NCBI RefSeq assembly: GCF_003148565.1
Contig: NZ_QGGL01000003.1
Location: 186,001-250,000 of the forward strand
Source: Tumebacillus permanentifrigoris
GTDB lineage: Bacteria; Bacillota; Bacilli; Tumebacillales; Tumebacillaceae
Direction of reading: 5' to 3'
Length of the DNA: 64,000 nucleotides
In this document: positions 1-7,313 of the stretch, piece after piece
Layout of the letters: each line of letters starts with the position of its first letter
Position numbering within the stretch: position 1 is the first letter of the stretch
Made by a program: the position numbers and the translations under genes
The notes under the pieces: model-generated
What the model saw: only the letters and a program-made list of their open reading frames with translations
Databases searched by the model: none
Told to the model about the DNA's origin: nothing

Positions 1-77
1 GGTTTTCCCTGATATACGCGATGCGGTTTGCGGGGTACACTGAGGGAAAATCCAAATAATCGGAAGGAGCCCTCTAC

Positions 78-995
78 TTGAACAAACAACCTCGCATCTG
101 CATCATCGGCGTGGGCGACGTGGGCTCGACCACCGCATACACGCTGTTGCTACGCCAACGGTGCCAAGAACTCGTCCTGATCGATGCCAACGAGAAAAAA
201 GCGCTCGGTGACGCGCTAGACATGAACCACGGGATGCCTTTTCTCGGCGGAACTCGCGTGTGGCAAGGAAGTTACGCCGACTGTGCCGGAGCCAGTATCA
301 TCATTATCGCGGCCGGTTCAGCCCAGCGTCCGGGCGAAACTCGACTTGATCTCTTGAAGCGCAACGCCGGTATTTTTGACAGCATCATCGAAAACATCAC
401 CAAGTACAACCAAGATGGCATCCTGCTGATCGCCACCAACCCGGTCGACATCATGGCCTACCTGTCCTATCGCAAATCAGGTTGGCCGTCCCAGCGCGTT
501 ATCGGCTCAGGCACGTTGCTAGACAGCGCACGCTTTCGCTACCTGATCGGAGACAAGCTCGGCGTCGATCCTCGCAGCGTCCATGCGCATATCATCGGAG
601 AACATGGTGACACTGAACTTCCGGTCTGGAGTCGGGCGAACATCGCCGGAATCGATGTTTCACTGAGTGATGCCGAAAAGCAGGAGATCTACACCAACAC
701 CCGCGATGCAGCGTACCAGATCATCGATGCCAAGGGTTCCACATACTACGCAATTGCATTGGCACTCGACCGGATTGTCGCCGCGATCATGCACGACGAA
801 TCGGCGGTACTAAACGTCTCGACGTACTTAGAAGACTACCACGGAATCTCTGGCGTGTACCTCGGTGTACCTTGTATCGTCGACAGCAGCGGTGTGCGCG
901 AAGTGTTAAAACTCCAACTCACCGATGAGGAACTGGCACTGTTGCAGCAATCTGCGCAGACGATTTCCGAAAAAATTCAATCAGTGATCAACTAA
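78..995 (+). CDS. ldh: L-lactate dehydrogenase
   Basis: Cytosolic NAD-dependent enzyme interconverting pyruvate and L-lactate, regenerating NAD+ in fermentation. The 305-aa length is normal for the family. The nucleotide-binding glycine loop (GVGDVGS) is at residues 11-17. The substrate loop reads AQRPGETR (82-89), with Gln83 at the position that separates lactate from malate dehydrogenases. The LLDSARF segment carries Arg152, and the catalytic His176 lies in GEHGD. The start is TTG at 78, preceded by GGAAGGAG at 62-69; no ATG gives a better fit. It is monocistronic, with a strong hairpin terminator just after the stop. Malate dehydrogenase is the main alternative and the loop residue argues against it. 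Confidence 0.95.
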   Translation: MNKQPRICIIGVGDVGSTTAYTLLLRQRCQELVLIDANEKKALGDALDMNHGMPFLGGTRVWQGSYADCAGASIIIIAAGSAQRPGETRLDLLKRNAGIFDSIIENITKYNQDGILLIATNPVDIMAYLSYRKSGWPSQRVIGSGTLLDSARFRYLIGDKLGVDPRSVHAHIIGEHGDTELPVWSRANIAGIDVSLSDAEKQEIYTNTRDAAYQIIDAKGSTYYAIALALDRIVAAIMHDESAVLNVSTYLEDYHGISGVYLGVPCIVDSSGVREVLKLQLTDEELALLQQSAQTISEKIQSVIN

Positions 996-1007
996 ATACC
1001 TACGAAA

Positions 1008-1035
1008 AAGAGACCCTGCAGGGGGTCTCTTTTTT
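1008..1035 (+). terminator. Rho-independent terminator of ldh
   Basis: The stem AAGAGACCC / GGGTCTCTT is followed by a T run, 12 bp after the ldh stop codon. Confidence 0.9.
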
Positions 1036-1335
1036 CATGTGAAGCGCTCGGTCTCTGATGCTTCGGAGTACTAACATTCCAATTTACCCCAATCACTAAT
1101 ATCCACTTACGAACATATTGTCGGACTACATGATGTTGATTGTACACGGAACTAATTCATTATTTATGTAAGCGAAAATAAAAGGATGTATCCAGAGCGG
1201 AAAATAGAATATAATAGTGAAAACATTATCCCTTTGGTACCTTTACGAATTGCTAGTGATTCTAAAAATTCGATGTCGCAATATTCAGTACTACGTGAAA
1301 CTGCCTTTGGGATTCTGTTTCGAGGAGGGATTCAG
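1036..1335. other. AT-rich intergenic stretch, no gene seen
   Basis: About 300 bp between the ldh terminator and the small decayed gene. A weak promoter-like pair is present: TTGATT at 1136-1141 and CATTAT at 1158-1163 with a 16-bp spacer. An isolated TATAAT at 1210-1215 has no good -35 partner. No RNA structure or convincing reading frame was found. Confidence 0.4.
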
Positions 1336-1489
1336 GTGGCTTTCTGAGATCGAAGCTACGGTGAGCAGACATTCCTTGCAAGTCGACCTGACACGAGAAC
1401 GAGACGACCTGCTGGGCTGAAGACAACAGCCTCAGGTTGAAGCCCTCGCCAAGCACTTACAGCAAGTAGAGGAACAGATCAGAATGTAA
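1336..1489 (+). pseudogene. Remnant of a small coiled-coil protein gene upstream of the methyltransferase
   Basis: A GAGGAGGG ribosome site at about 1322-1330 precedes a GTG at 1336. That codon is one base out of frame with a downstream stretch rich in Glu, Gln, Leu and Arg. This stretch reads coiled-coil-like (LSEIEATV, then TRERDDLLG), meets an in-frame TGA at 1418-1420, then continues in the same frame (QVEALAKHLQQVEEQIRM) to a TAA at 1487-1489, just before the methyltransferase ribosome site. The simplest reading is a roughly 50-codon gene, once coupled to the methyltransferase, that has one frameshift and one nonsense change. No family was recognised. It could also be chance coding-like sequence. 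Confidence 0.35.
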
Positions 1490-1507
1490 TTGGGGAGGAA
1501 TTTAGGT

Positions 1508-2521
1508 ATGAAGATGATCACGAACAAACAAGTCGAGCCGATGCAACCGGTCCAGATGTTTAACGGATATGTAGGGGCACACATGGCGTATGCCTTGCAC
1601 CAGATCGGACTGTTCCATATCATGGGGCCACAAGTATCCATGACGGTGCCAGAATTGGCAGAACAGACGAAGTGTGACCAACCTCGCTTGGAAGGGTTGC
1701 TCCGGACGGGTAGCCTGCTCGGGTACTTTGAGTTTCAAGCGGACGGCACGGTACGCATGACGGCGATGGGGGAAGAGTTGCGCCGCGATCTTGGGTATTT
1801 CGTCTGGAGTGTCGGCGGATACGGCAAGATCTTCCAAGAGTTAGGGCAGTTGGCCACCACCTCGAAAGCTTGGGGGCATCTGCGCGACAACGGTTTGGTC
1901 GCGCTTGGGGCTGACATGTGCAACCGCAACCTGATGACCGATCTGCTCTATGAGGTGCTGGATGGACTGGAATTCACCCACATCGCGGATCTTGGGTGCG
2001 GCAACGGCGGACGTCTGGTGCAGTTCTGCCAGCGCTATCCACACATCCAAGGGGTAGGGGTCGACATCGCAGCGGCAGCCATCGAGCTGGCGGAGGCCAA
2101 CGTGGTGCAACACGGCTTGGAAGATCGTCTGAAGATGATCTGCACCAACGCCCTCGACACGTTCCAGTCTGACAAATACCAAGACGTGATGGCGAACGTG
2201 GAAATCCTCAGTTGCTTCATGATGTTCCACGACCTCTACAACATCGACAGCATTCGTGATACGATCTTCGACCGCTTACGCAATGCCTTCCCGAATCTGA
2301 AATACTTCCTGATCGCGGACACTGTACAGATGTCGCGTGAGGAGGAAGATGCAAAACTGCCGATCTTCAACGTCGGGTATGAACTCGTACACGACTTTAT
2401 GGAAGTGCAGATTCCGAGCAAGGGTGACTACGAACGTCTGTTCGTCGCATCCGGGCTGACGATTGAGAAGTGCATCGATTTTGGAACTCCGAATACGTAT
2501 CTGTACTTGTTGCGCGTGTAG
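1508..2521 (+). CDS. Class I SAM-dependent methyltransferase (small-molecule O-methyltransferase-like)
   Basis: A 337-aa cytosolic methyltransferase. The N-terminal third is helical with a winged-helix look (MAYALHQIGLF ... VPELAEQTKCDQPRL), as in the dimerisation domain of plant-type and antibiotic O-methyltransferases. The Rossmann core carries SAM motif I, IADLGCGNGGR, at about residues 158-168, followed by the acidic strand end GVGVDIA. ATG 1508 is chosen because GGGGAGGAA at 1492-1500 sits 7 bp upstream; an in-frame TTG at 1490 overlaps that site. The gene has its own terminator. The next gene on the strand is a lanthipeptide-like peptide gene, but a separate promoter lies between them, so a joint function is speculation. 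The substrate is unknown. Confidence 0.85.
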   Translation: MKMITNKQVEPMQPVQMFNGYVGAHMAYALHQIGLFHIMGPQVSMTVPELAEQTKCDQPRLEGLLRTGSLLGYFEFQADGTVRMTAMGEELRRDLGYFVWSVGGYGKIFQELGQLATTSKAWGHLRDNGLVALGADMCNRNLMTDLLYEVLDGLEFTHIADLGCGNGGRLVQFCQRYPHIQGVGVDIAAAAIELAEANVVQHGLEDRLKMICTNALDTFQSDKYQDVMANVEILSCFMMFHDLYNIDSIRDTIFDRLRNAFPNLKYFLIADTVQMSREEEDAKLPIFNVGYELVHDFMEVQIPSKGDYERLFVASGLTIEKCIDFGTPNTYLYLLRV

Positions 2522-2541
2522 GACTGCGTGTGCATGAAAAA

Positions 2542-2573
2542 ACGAAGACTCTGTGGAGTCTTCGTTTTTTTTT
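2542..2573 (+). terminator. Terminator of the methyltransferase gene
   Basis: The stem ACGAAGACTC / GAGTCTTCGT with a TGTG loop is followed by a run of T, 20 bp after the stop. Confidence 0.92.
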
Positions 2574-2732
2574 GTGACGGTGGAGACATTTCGCTCCGAT
2601 ACATCTGGATGCAGGCGACGAGGGTCTTGTGATACACGTTACAGCAGGATTGTACTGCTCGTTCTGACTTTTCCCTATTTGTGTAATAATTCATGCACAG
2701 TTCAATAAATTAATAAAATATACAATTTCTCA

Positions 2733-2761
2733 TTGAACGCTATAATTAAATATGATAAAAT
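2733..2761 (+). promoter_or_regulatory. Sigma-A promoter of the peptide gene
   Basis: TTGAAC (2733-2738) and TAAAAT (2756-2761) are separated by exactly 17 bp in an AT-rich stretch. The start point would fall near 2768, giving an untranslated leader of about 95 nt. The leader contains an extra AGGAGG at 2762-2767, a 7-codon ATG frame (2772-2795), and an open GTG frame (2768-2863) whose TGA abuts the peptide-gene ATG. Neither leader frame has ideal ribosome-site spacing. Confidence 0.7.
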
Positions 2762-2863
2762 AGGAGGGTGAATGATCGTTTTCATGAGGCATTGAACAAC
2801 GTCACTCACAGGGCACCTCAGACATACATCCTAGAAAAATTCTCATGTAAAGGAGGTTGCTGA

Positions 2864-3016
2864 ATGGAAAAGATGTTTGATCTCGACATTCTCGTCACAC
2901 CCACTGTCAATCGTGGAGGCATGACTGCTAATGCTTCTGGCTCGGCAACTGATTTTTGCACAGGCATTTGCTTATCGACCTGGGCGACTTGTGGCTGTTT
3001 CCCTCAAGCCAATTAA
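2864..3016 (+). CDS. Putative class I lanthipeptide (lantibiotic) precursor peptide, orphan
   Basis: A 50-codon gene with a very strong ribosome site, AAAGGAGG at 2849-2856, 7 bp before ATG. The N-terminus MEKMFDLDI contains the F-(D/N)-L-D box that class I LanB dehydratases recognise; subtilin, geobacillin and paenibacillin leaders have it near the same place. The C-terminal half is rich in Ser/Thr and Cys (TDFCTGIC, then STWATCGC). Its four Cys are residues 32, 36, 43 and 45. Eight Ser/Thr follow a Gly-Gly at 18-19, giving potential for up to four thioether rings. The cleavage site is unclear: there is no Pro-Arg/Pro-Gln at the expected place, though GG could serve. No lanB, lanC, lanP or lanT is in the window, so enzymes would have to be encoded elsewhere. 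A different modified or secreted Cys-rich peptide is the alternative. Confidence 0.7.
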   Translation: MEKMFDLDILVTPTVNRGGMTANASGSATDFCTGICLSTWATCGCFPQAN

Positions 3017-3042
3017 GTCAAACAAAATTGCATGAGTACCGG

Positions 3043-3079
3043 CCATCACCATTCTGTACAGAACAGGTGATGGTTTTTT
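3043..3079 (+). terminator. Terminator of the lanthipeptide-like gene
   Basis: The stem CCATCACC / GGTGATGG, with further pairing (TTC/GAA) towards the loop, is followed by six T. It lies 26 bp after the peptide stop codon, so the peptide gene is a monocistronic unit. Confidence 0.9.
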
Positions 3080-3082
3080 ATG

Positions 3083-4465
3083 TTAGGAAACGGGTTGACC
3101 TGACTCCCGGCGCCGCCAACTCATGAACACCAAGGACAATGCAAGTACCGAGAGGATAACCCCTAGCAGTCGAAATCCCCCGGCGCTGAACGTATCTCCC
3201 ATTAAGATACTTAGCAACAAGGAAGAGAGTATGGTTCCCAGATATCTCGATGTCATAAATAATCCGGATGCTACACCGATCATTTCTTTTGGAGAACTTT
3301 TGAACATGGCCGCTTGCATACCGACATTGTTCAACCCGTTGCTAATACCGAATGCAGCTAAAGCCAAACACACACTGGTAACCGGTGACGTTTGATTCAA
3401 TGTCACGATCCACACGGACCCAAATGTCATCAGCAGACCGGAAACTAGCAATGCTGGTCGAGGTCCTGATTTATCGATCCATCGTCCTGCTAGAGGAGAA
3501 GCAACGAGCGAGCACAGGCCTAAACTGAGCATGAGAATCCCTGTTTGGAACTCGCTGACATGACGAACCATTTGCAAGTAGGACGGAAGCCCGAAAAAGA
3601 GCGAGTAATACAGTACGTTAACGAGTATGAATTCGACATTGACCCAAGTCATCGCAGGATACTTGGCGTATGTGCGCAAAGGAATAAAGGGTGACGTCGC
3701 TTTTAACTCATGTCGTACGAAAGCACCCAATGCAACGAGGCCGATCAGCCCGAGAATGACAGGCCCAGATGAGACATGACCAGATGATTTTGCTGACAGC
3801 AATCCAACGAGTAGGGCAACCAGACCCACTGTGAAGAGCAGAATCCCGAACGCATCAATCAAATCAAACCATTTGCGAACAGACATGTTGCGTGCAGCGG
3901 ATGTTGGCGGTTCGTCCTTTGGAATAGTCCTCCAAGCTAGGAGAAAGCTCGCCACCACAAACGGAATATTGACGAAAAAGATAGCAGACCAATCCCACAA
4001 GTGAATCAAGACCCCGCCGATAAAGGGTCCAATGGCTGCCGCTCCTGACAGGAATATGGACAAAACGGATAGCGCAGTCGCTTGTTTCTCTGTAATATGA
4101 ATTCGCACAATGGCCATTCCAACGGCAACCATCATGCTGGTTCCGATGGATTGCACAATGCGGAACACGATGAGCCACCCAAAGTTTGGTGAGAGTGGAG
4201 CTATTAATGATGCAACGAAGGCTACAACAAGACCGGTGAGAAAGATCTTTTTGCGACCGAATAAATCACTGGCCTTCCCCATGACAGGTTGAGCGATCGC
4301 ACTCGCGATGTAGAAAGAAAAAATAACCCAGGAAACATCTGTAAAGTCAAGGTGGTACACATGTTGCAGCCTTGCAAGAGCAACCGAAATCATCGAAGAA
4401 TTTAATGGGTTCAATAGCACCCCCAGTCCAACGGAAATCATCAACCACCTGCTGCGAGCATTCAT
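3083..4465 (-). CDS. MFS transporter, multidrug-type (DHA-like)
   Basis: A 460-aa polytopic inner-membrane protein, almost entirely hydrophobic, with about 14 predicted membrane segments and the length of the 14-TM drug:H+ antiporter group. The loop-2 MFS signature is present as GKASDLFGRKKIF. After the first segment, LNSSMISVALARL matches the motif seen in EmrB/QacA-type exporters. Start ATG at 4465 has a G-rich site (GGGGGG) upstream. It is transcribed divergently from a LysR regulator 112 bp away, a common arrangement in which the regulator controls the exporter. It converges on the lanthipeptide-like gene; a role in exporting that peptide or giving immunity is possible but not supported directly. 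The substrate cannot be told. Confidence 0.88.
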   Translation of the reverse strand: MNARSRWLMISVGLGVLLNPLNSSMISVALARLQHVYHLDFTDVSWVIFSFYIASAIAQPVMGKASDLFGRKKIFLTGLVVAFVASLIAPLSPNFGWLIVFRIVQSIGTSMMVAVGMAIVRIHITEKQATALSVLSIFLSGAAAIGPFIGGVLIHLWDWSAIFFVNIPFVVASFLLAWRTIPKDEPPTSAARNMSVRKWFDLIDAFGILLFTVGLVALLVGLLSAKSSGHVSSGPVILGLIGLVALGAFVRHELKATSPFIPLRTYAKYPAMTWVNVEFILVNVLYYSLFFGLPSYLQMVRHVSEFQTGILMLSLGLCSLVASPLAGRWIDKSGPRPALLVSGLLMTFGSVWIVTLNQTSPVTSVCLALAAFGISNGLNNVGMQAAMFKSSPKEMIGVASGLFMTSRYLGTILSSLLLSILMGDTFSAGGFRLLGVILSVLALSLVFMSWRRRESGQPVS

Positions 4466-4577
4466 TTTTGGTCCCCCCCAAGTGTATTGATGTCATCGTA
4501 CTTGAAATCGGTTATTTATTCCAATGCATTTCATGTTATACTTTCATTGACTTGAGGGAATGAGTGGAGGGTACGAA

Positions 4578-5456
4578 ATGGAACTTCTTCAACTGCAATA
4601 TTTTCTCGCGGTAGCTCGATTGGAACATGTGACCGAAGCTGCACGAAGTCTGCACGTTACTCAATCGTCACTAAGCAAAACGATTCAACGCTTGGAGGAG
4701 GATCTAGGGGTCCCGCTATTCGATCGAATAGGGAGGAAGCTACGACTGAATGAGTTCGGAAGCAGATTCCTTCGTCGTGCAGAAAGAGCTTTGTTTGAAT
4801 TGGAACAGGGGAAGCAGGAGCTTAGCGATTTAGCCAGCCCGGAACATGGCACACTCGAATTGGCGGTGACCACCGCAAGCACGTTGCCAAATATCCTTCG
4901 AGAGTTTCGGAAAAAGCGGCCCTATATCCAATTTCATGTGCAAATGCTGACCACGCAGGAAATGGTTACGCTTCTTCATCGAGGAGAGGTCGATTTCTGC
5001 TTGTCCTCACCTCCTATAAGAGGGGATGACATTGAATGTCAAATCGTGTTCCTCGACCCCATCCTTGTAGCAGTTCCCATTGGGCATCGGCTGGCAGACC
5101 GACGTAGCGTATCCTTGACAGAACTAAGGGATGAAGGGTTTGTCGGTGTCAAGAAAGGCTACGGTACTCGCGATTTAGTGGACTCTTTATGCAAATCGGT
5201 TGGATTTGTACCTAAATATGTGTATGAGGGGGATGAACCTGCAAGGCTAAGCGCGCTTGTGGAAGCCGAAATTGGCATAGCCTTCCTACCAAGCACGGCA
5301 AGGAATTCACGGGAACATATCAAATATCTCCAAGTAGAGAATCACGAATTGGTACGGGAGATCGCGTTATTATGGCACAGGAGTCGGTACACTTCGCGAG
5401 CTGCTCTGGAATTCCGTGAGGTCGTTGTCGAGTATTTTGGGGCGATATCCAAATAG
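4578..5456 (+). CDS. LysR-family transcriptional regulator
   Basis: A 292-aa DNA-binding regulator. The N-terminal winged helix-turn-helix (residues 1-60) reads MELLQLQYFLAVARLEHVT, then AARSLHVTQSSLSKTIQRLEEDLG, a textbook LysR pattern. The rest is the two-lobed effector-binding domain. ATG 4578 is chosen for GGAGG at 4566-4570; an ATG at 4560 would add six residues and include the ribosome site. It is divergent from the MFS transporter, so autoregulation and control of the transporter are the likely roles. A TATACT -10 candidate lies at 4537-4542 with no clear -35. The inducer is unknown. It resembles the CynR/YtlI/GltC-like group by general pattern only. Confidence 0.92.
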   Translation: MELLQLQYFLAVARLEHVTEAARSLHVTQSSLSKTIQRLEEDLGVPLFDRIGRKLRLNEFGSRFLRRAERALFELEQGKQELSDLASPEHGTLELAVTTASTLPNILREFRKKRPYIQFHVQMLTTQEMVTLLHRGEVDFCLSSPPIRGDDIECQIVFLDPILVAVPIGHRLADRRSVSLTELRDEGFVGVKKGYGTRDLVDSLCKSVGFVPKYVYEGDEPARLSALVEAEIGIAFLPSTARNSREHIKYLQVENHELVREIALLWHRSRYTSRAALEFREVVVEYFGAISK

Positions 5457-5527
5457 TTAATTTTTGTGTCAACGGACACGGACAAGCGAGAACTTGGCCG
5501 AGGGGAATGCCTTTTTAGGTAAATCAA

Positions 5528-5614
5528 CAACGTCCGATAATATATATTATGTTAACTAAAAAGAAAATGGCTAGTCTACATAACGGTTACCATAAGGAAC
5601 ATTATCGGACGTTG
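5528..5614. repeat. 87-bp inverted-repeat element (MITE-like or IS remnant)
   Basis: The ends are a perfect 14-bp inverted repeat, CAACGTCCGATAAT at 5528-5541 and ATTATCGGACGTTG at 5601-5614. Imperfect pairing continues inward (TTATG and GTTAAC against GGTTACCATAA), so arms of about 28 bp surround a short AT-rich centre that encodes no transposase. It lies directly before a gene remnant that lacks a start codon. This fits a miniature transposable element or solo ends of an insertion sequence. No clear target duplication was seen. Confidence 0.5.
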
Positions 5615-5622
5615 CAAAATAG

Positions 5623-5835
5623 CACCGATGCCAGAACTGCGCCCGAGAAATCTCCGCCGTCGCCACATCCTCCATCAGATTATACAGCAGCGAACACACC
5701 CCGAACCTCCCTCCACCACCAAGCGAAGTCGCTCACCCAGCTCCACCAAAATCCGCAAACCTCTGGTTTTTCGACGACGAGAACCACTTGCACACGCTGT
5801 GGAACCTCAACCGCATCTACGGCCCCCGTGATTGA
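5623..5835 (+). pseudogene. 5'-truncated gene remnant with CxxC N-terminus
   Basis: In this frame a 70-codon open stretch begins right after a TAG (5620-5622), reads CQNCAREISAVATSS near its start and ends NLWFFDDENHLHTLW, then NRIYGPRD, before TGA. Composition is protein-like, with a zinc-ribbon-like CxxC and a hydrophobic C-terminus. There is no start codon or ribosome site, and the 87-bp inverted-repeat element ends 8 bp upstream. The simplest reading is that a small gene lost its start when the element inserted or rearranged. A terminator follows at once, as expected for a former gene. No family was recognised. Confidence 0.45.
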
Positions 5836-5839
5836 AAAA

Positions 5840-5875
5840 AGCCAGATCCCACATAAGTGTGGAATCTGGCTCTTT
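5840..5875 (+). terminator. Terminator after the gene remnant
   Basis: The 14-bp stem AGCCAGATCCCACA / TGTGGAATCTGGCT (one mismatch) has a TAAG loop and is followed by CTTTT. Confidence 0.8.
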
Positions 5876-5895
5876 TCTACTTAGCCGGAAAAAAA

Positions 5896-6387
5896 CTACG
5901 ACTCGACGATGCGATTGGTCATCCGCAGGAAGGAATCCACCTCTTTTTGATGTTTCGGTTGGGCTCGTTGAGGATGTTTCAAAAGTTTAAGTTCGGAGAC
6001 GATCTCCTCCATTGATTCCGCTCCAATCGCTTTCAAGTAGCGTTCTCTGATCTCCACAATCGTTGACTTTGGATTGAGGTGAGGAACTTTCCGCGTGACA
6101 AACTCCGTCAGTTGCTGCTTGTTCGGGAATACTTTTCTCGATCTCAACAGCTCTTGCAGTTCCACTAGCAAGTCCTGCCGCTCTAGGTCCTGCTCTGAGA
6201 TGATTGCCCGCTTCTGTTCCGTAGGATCGAACTCGACCATCACCCTCATCAGGTCGAAGAGATCCGTCAAAAAAGGGTCTTGGTCACGCCGTTGGAGCAA
6301 CTGAATAACGACTTGAAACGTTTCTGCAGTATGCTGATTCCGCAAGCGCAACCCAGCTAGCAACAGATCGTTTGCCGCTTGGTTCAT
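5896..6387 (-). CDS. Hypothetical protein coupled to ParA-like ATPase
   Basis: A 163-aa soluble, charged, mostly helical protein (LLVELQELLRSRKVF; IVEIRERYLKAIG). No family was recognised. Its ATG overlaps the stop codon of the upstream ParA-like gene as ATGA, so the two are translationally coupled and probably function together. In ParA systems the downstream partner is usually a ParB-type DNA binder or an ATPase activator; no ParB motif or helix-turn-helix is obvious here. The start is fixed by the overlap. The end converges on the preceding terminator. Confidence 0.75.
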   Translation of the reverse strand: MNQAANDLLLAGLRLRNQHTAETFQVVIQLLQRRDQDPFLTDLFDLMRVMVEFDPTEQKRAIISEQDLERQDLLVELQELLRSRKVFPNKQQLTEFVTRKVPHLNPKSTIVEIRERYLKAIGAESMEEIVSELKLLKHPQRAQPKHQKEVDSFLRMTNRIVES

Positions 6388-7202
6388 TTGATTCCCACGC
6401 TTTCCAAAAACTCATCGCCCACCTTGTAAAATTCCTGCATGACCGATTCGCGGGCATTGGGGGTCATGAAGATCGGCTTTCCTTGGCGAGTGCCTTTTAA
6501 GTAAGAGCGTGAATTGCGCACCTCATGTTCAAAAACTTTCCACCCATACTTCTGCGCGAAGCCCCGCACCGACTCCTGCGAAAGTGACTGCTCCGCCTCT
6601 TCGGAACTGTCCACTTCATTGAAAACAATTCCAGCGACCCTCACCCGGTGTTCACCATCGTTGAAGTCATTGAAATCGTTCAAACTTCTCGCCAGCAACG
6701 GTAGCCCGATCGTCGCCAATCGTTCTGGAACAACCGGCACGACGATATAATCGCTTGCTTGGTACCCGGCGATCGTCAAGATCGAATCGGTTGGCGGGCA
6801 ATCGATCAACACCAAGTCGTACTCACGCTTGACCGCTGCGAGGAAGCGAGCAAGTCGGCGTTCCTTGGTCGTCGGGTTTTTCAACGTTTCCGACAGTTCG
6901 AGGCGAGATGGCAAGAGATCGATCAGCCCGCCATCATCCCCTTCTTCTTCGATCGGCAGGATAACTTCGCCCGGCATGCGAATGGGATTCTCAAAAATAT
7001 CCGCCACAGAGAGTCGCTGTTGCTGAATAAACTCGCCATACCCGTCATCATGCAGAAACAACAGCGTGATATTCGACTGCGGATCGAGGTCGACGACCAA
7101 CACTTTGTACCCTTTTTTGCAGGCATACCACGCGAGGTTGTACGTCAGGGTTGTTTTGCCGACTCCGCCCTTCATGTTGAGGGTTGAGACTACAGTGGTC
7201 AT
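6384..7202 (-). CDS. ParA/Soj-family ATPase
   Basis: A 272-aa P-loop ATPase of the MinD/ParA group, which dimerises on ATP and often positions DNA or protein cargo on the nucleoid. The deviant Walker A motif is MKGGVGKTTLTYN (residues 10-22). Walker A' is seen in VLVVDLDPQSN and Walker B in LVLIDCPPTDS. Start ATG 7202 follows an AAAGGGG site. The partner gene overlaps its stop. No parS-like site or replication gene is visible, so this is an orphan chromosomal ParA rather than a plasmid partition locus. Cargo positioning or a remnant of an integrated element are alternatives. Confidence 0.9.
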   Translation of the reverse strand: MTTVVSTLNMKGGVGKTTLTYNLAWYACKKGYKVLVVDLDPQSNITLLFLHDDGYGEFIQQQRLSVADIFENPIRMPGEVILPIEEEGDDGGLIDLLPSRLELSETLKNPTTKERRLARFLAAVKREYDLVLIDCPPTDSILTIAGYQASDYIVVPVVPERLATIGLPLLARSLNDFNDFNDGEHRVRVAGIVFNEVDSSEEAEQSLSQESVRGFAQKYGWKVFEHEVRNSRSYLKGTRQGKPIFMTPNARESVMQEFYKVGDEFLESVGIK

Positions 7203-7264
7203 ATGAGTACCCCTTTACCCGAAATTTGTCTCAAACTAGCTTATTCGAGCGTGTCCCTCGACAT

Positions 7265-7296
7265 GAAAAAAGGTGCCGGAATCTTCCCGGCACCTC
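7265..7296 (-). terminator. Terminator of the histidine phosphatase gene
   Basis: Read on the minus strand, AGGTGCCGG / CCGGCACCT is followed by six T, 18 bp after the phosphatase stop. Confidence 0.88.
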
Positions 7297-7313
7297 CCTA
7301 TTCCCACTAAAAA

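Noticed and set aside
2428-2694. 88-codon - strand frame
   Set aside because: Spans the methyltransferase end and its terminator hairpin; no ribosome site.
3083-4465. MFS transporter as dedicated exporter/immunity of the lanthipeptide-like peptide
   Set aside because: It is convergent with the peptide gene and has its own divergent LysR regulator; lanthipeptides normally use ABC transporters. Kept only as a remote possibility.
5549-5884. 111-codon frame through the inverted-repeat element
   Set aside because: Begins inside the repeat arm, has low-complexity Thr/Ser/His/Pro composition and ends in the terminator. Another frame is far more protein-like.
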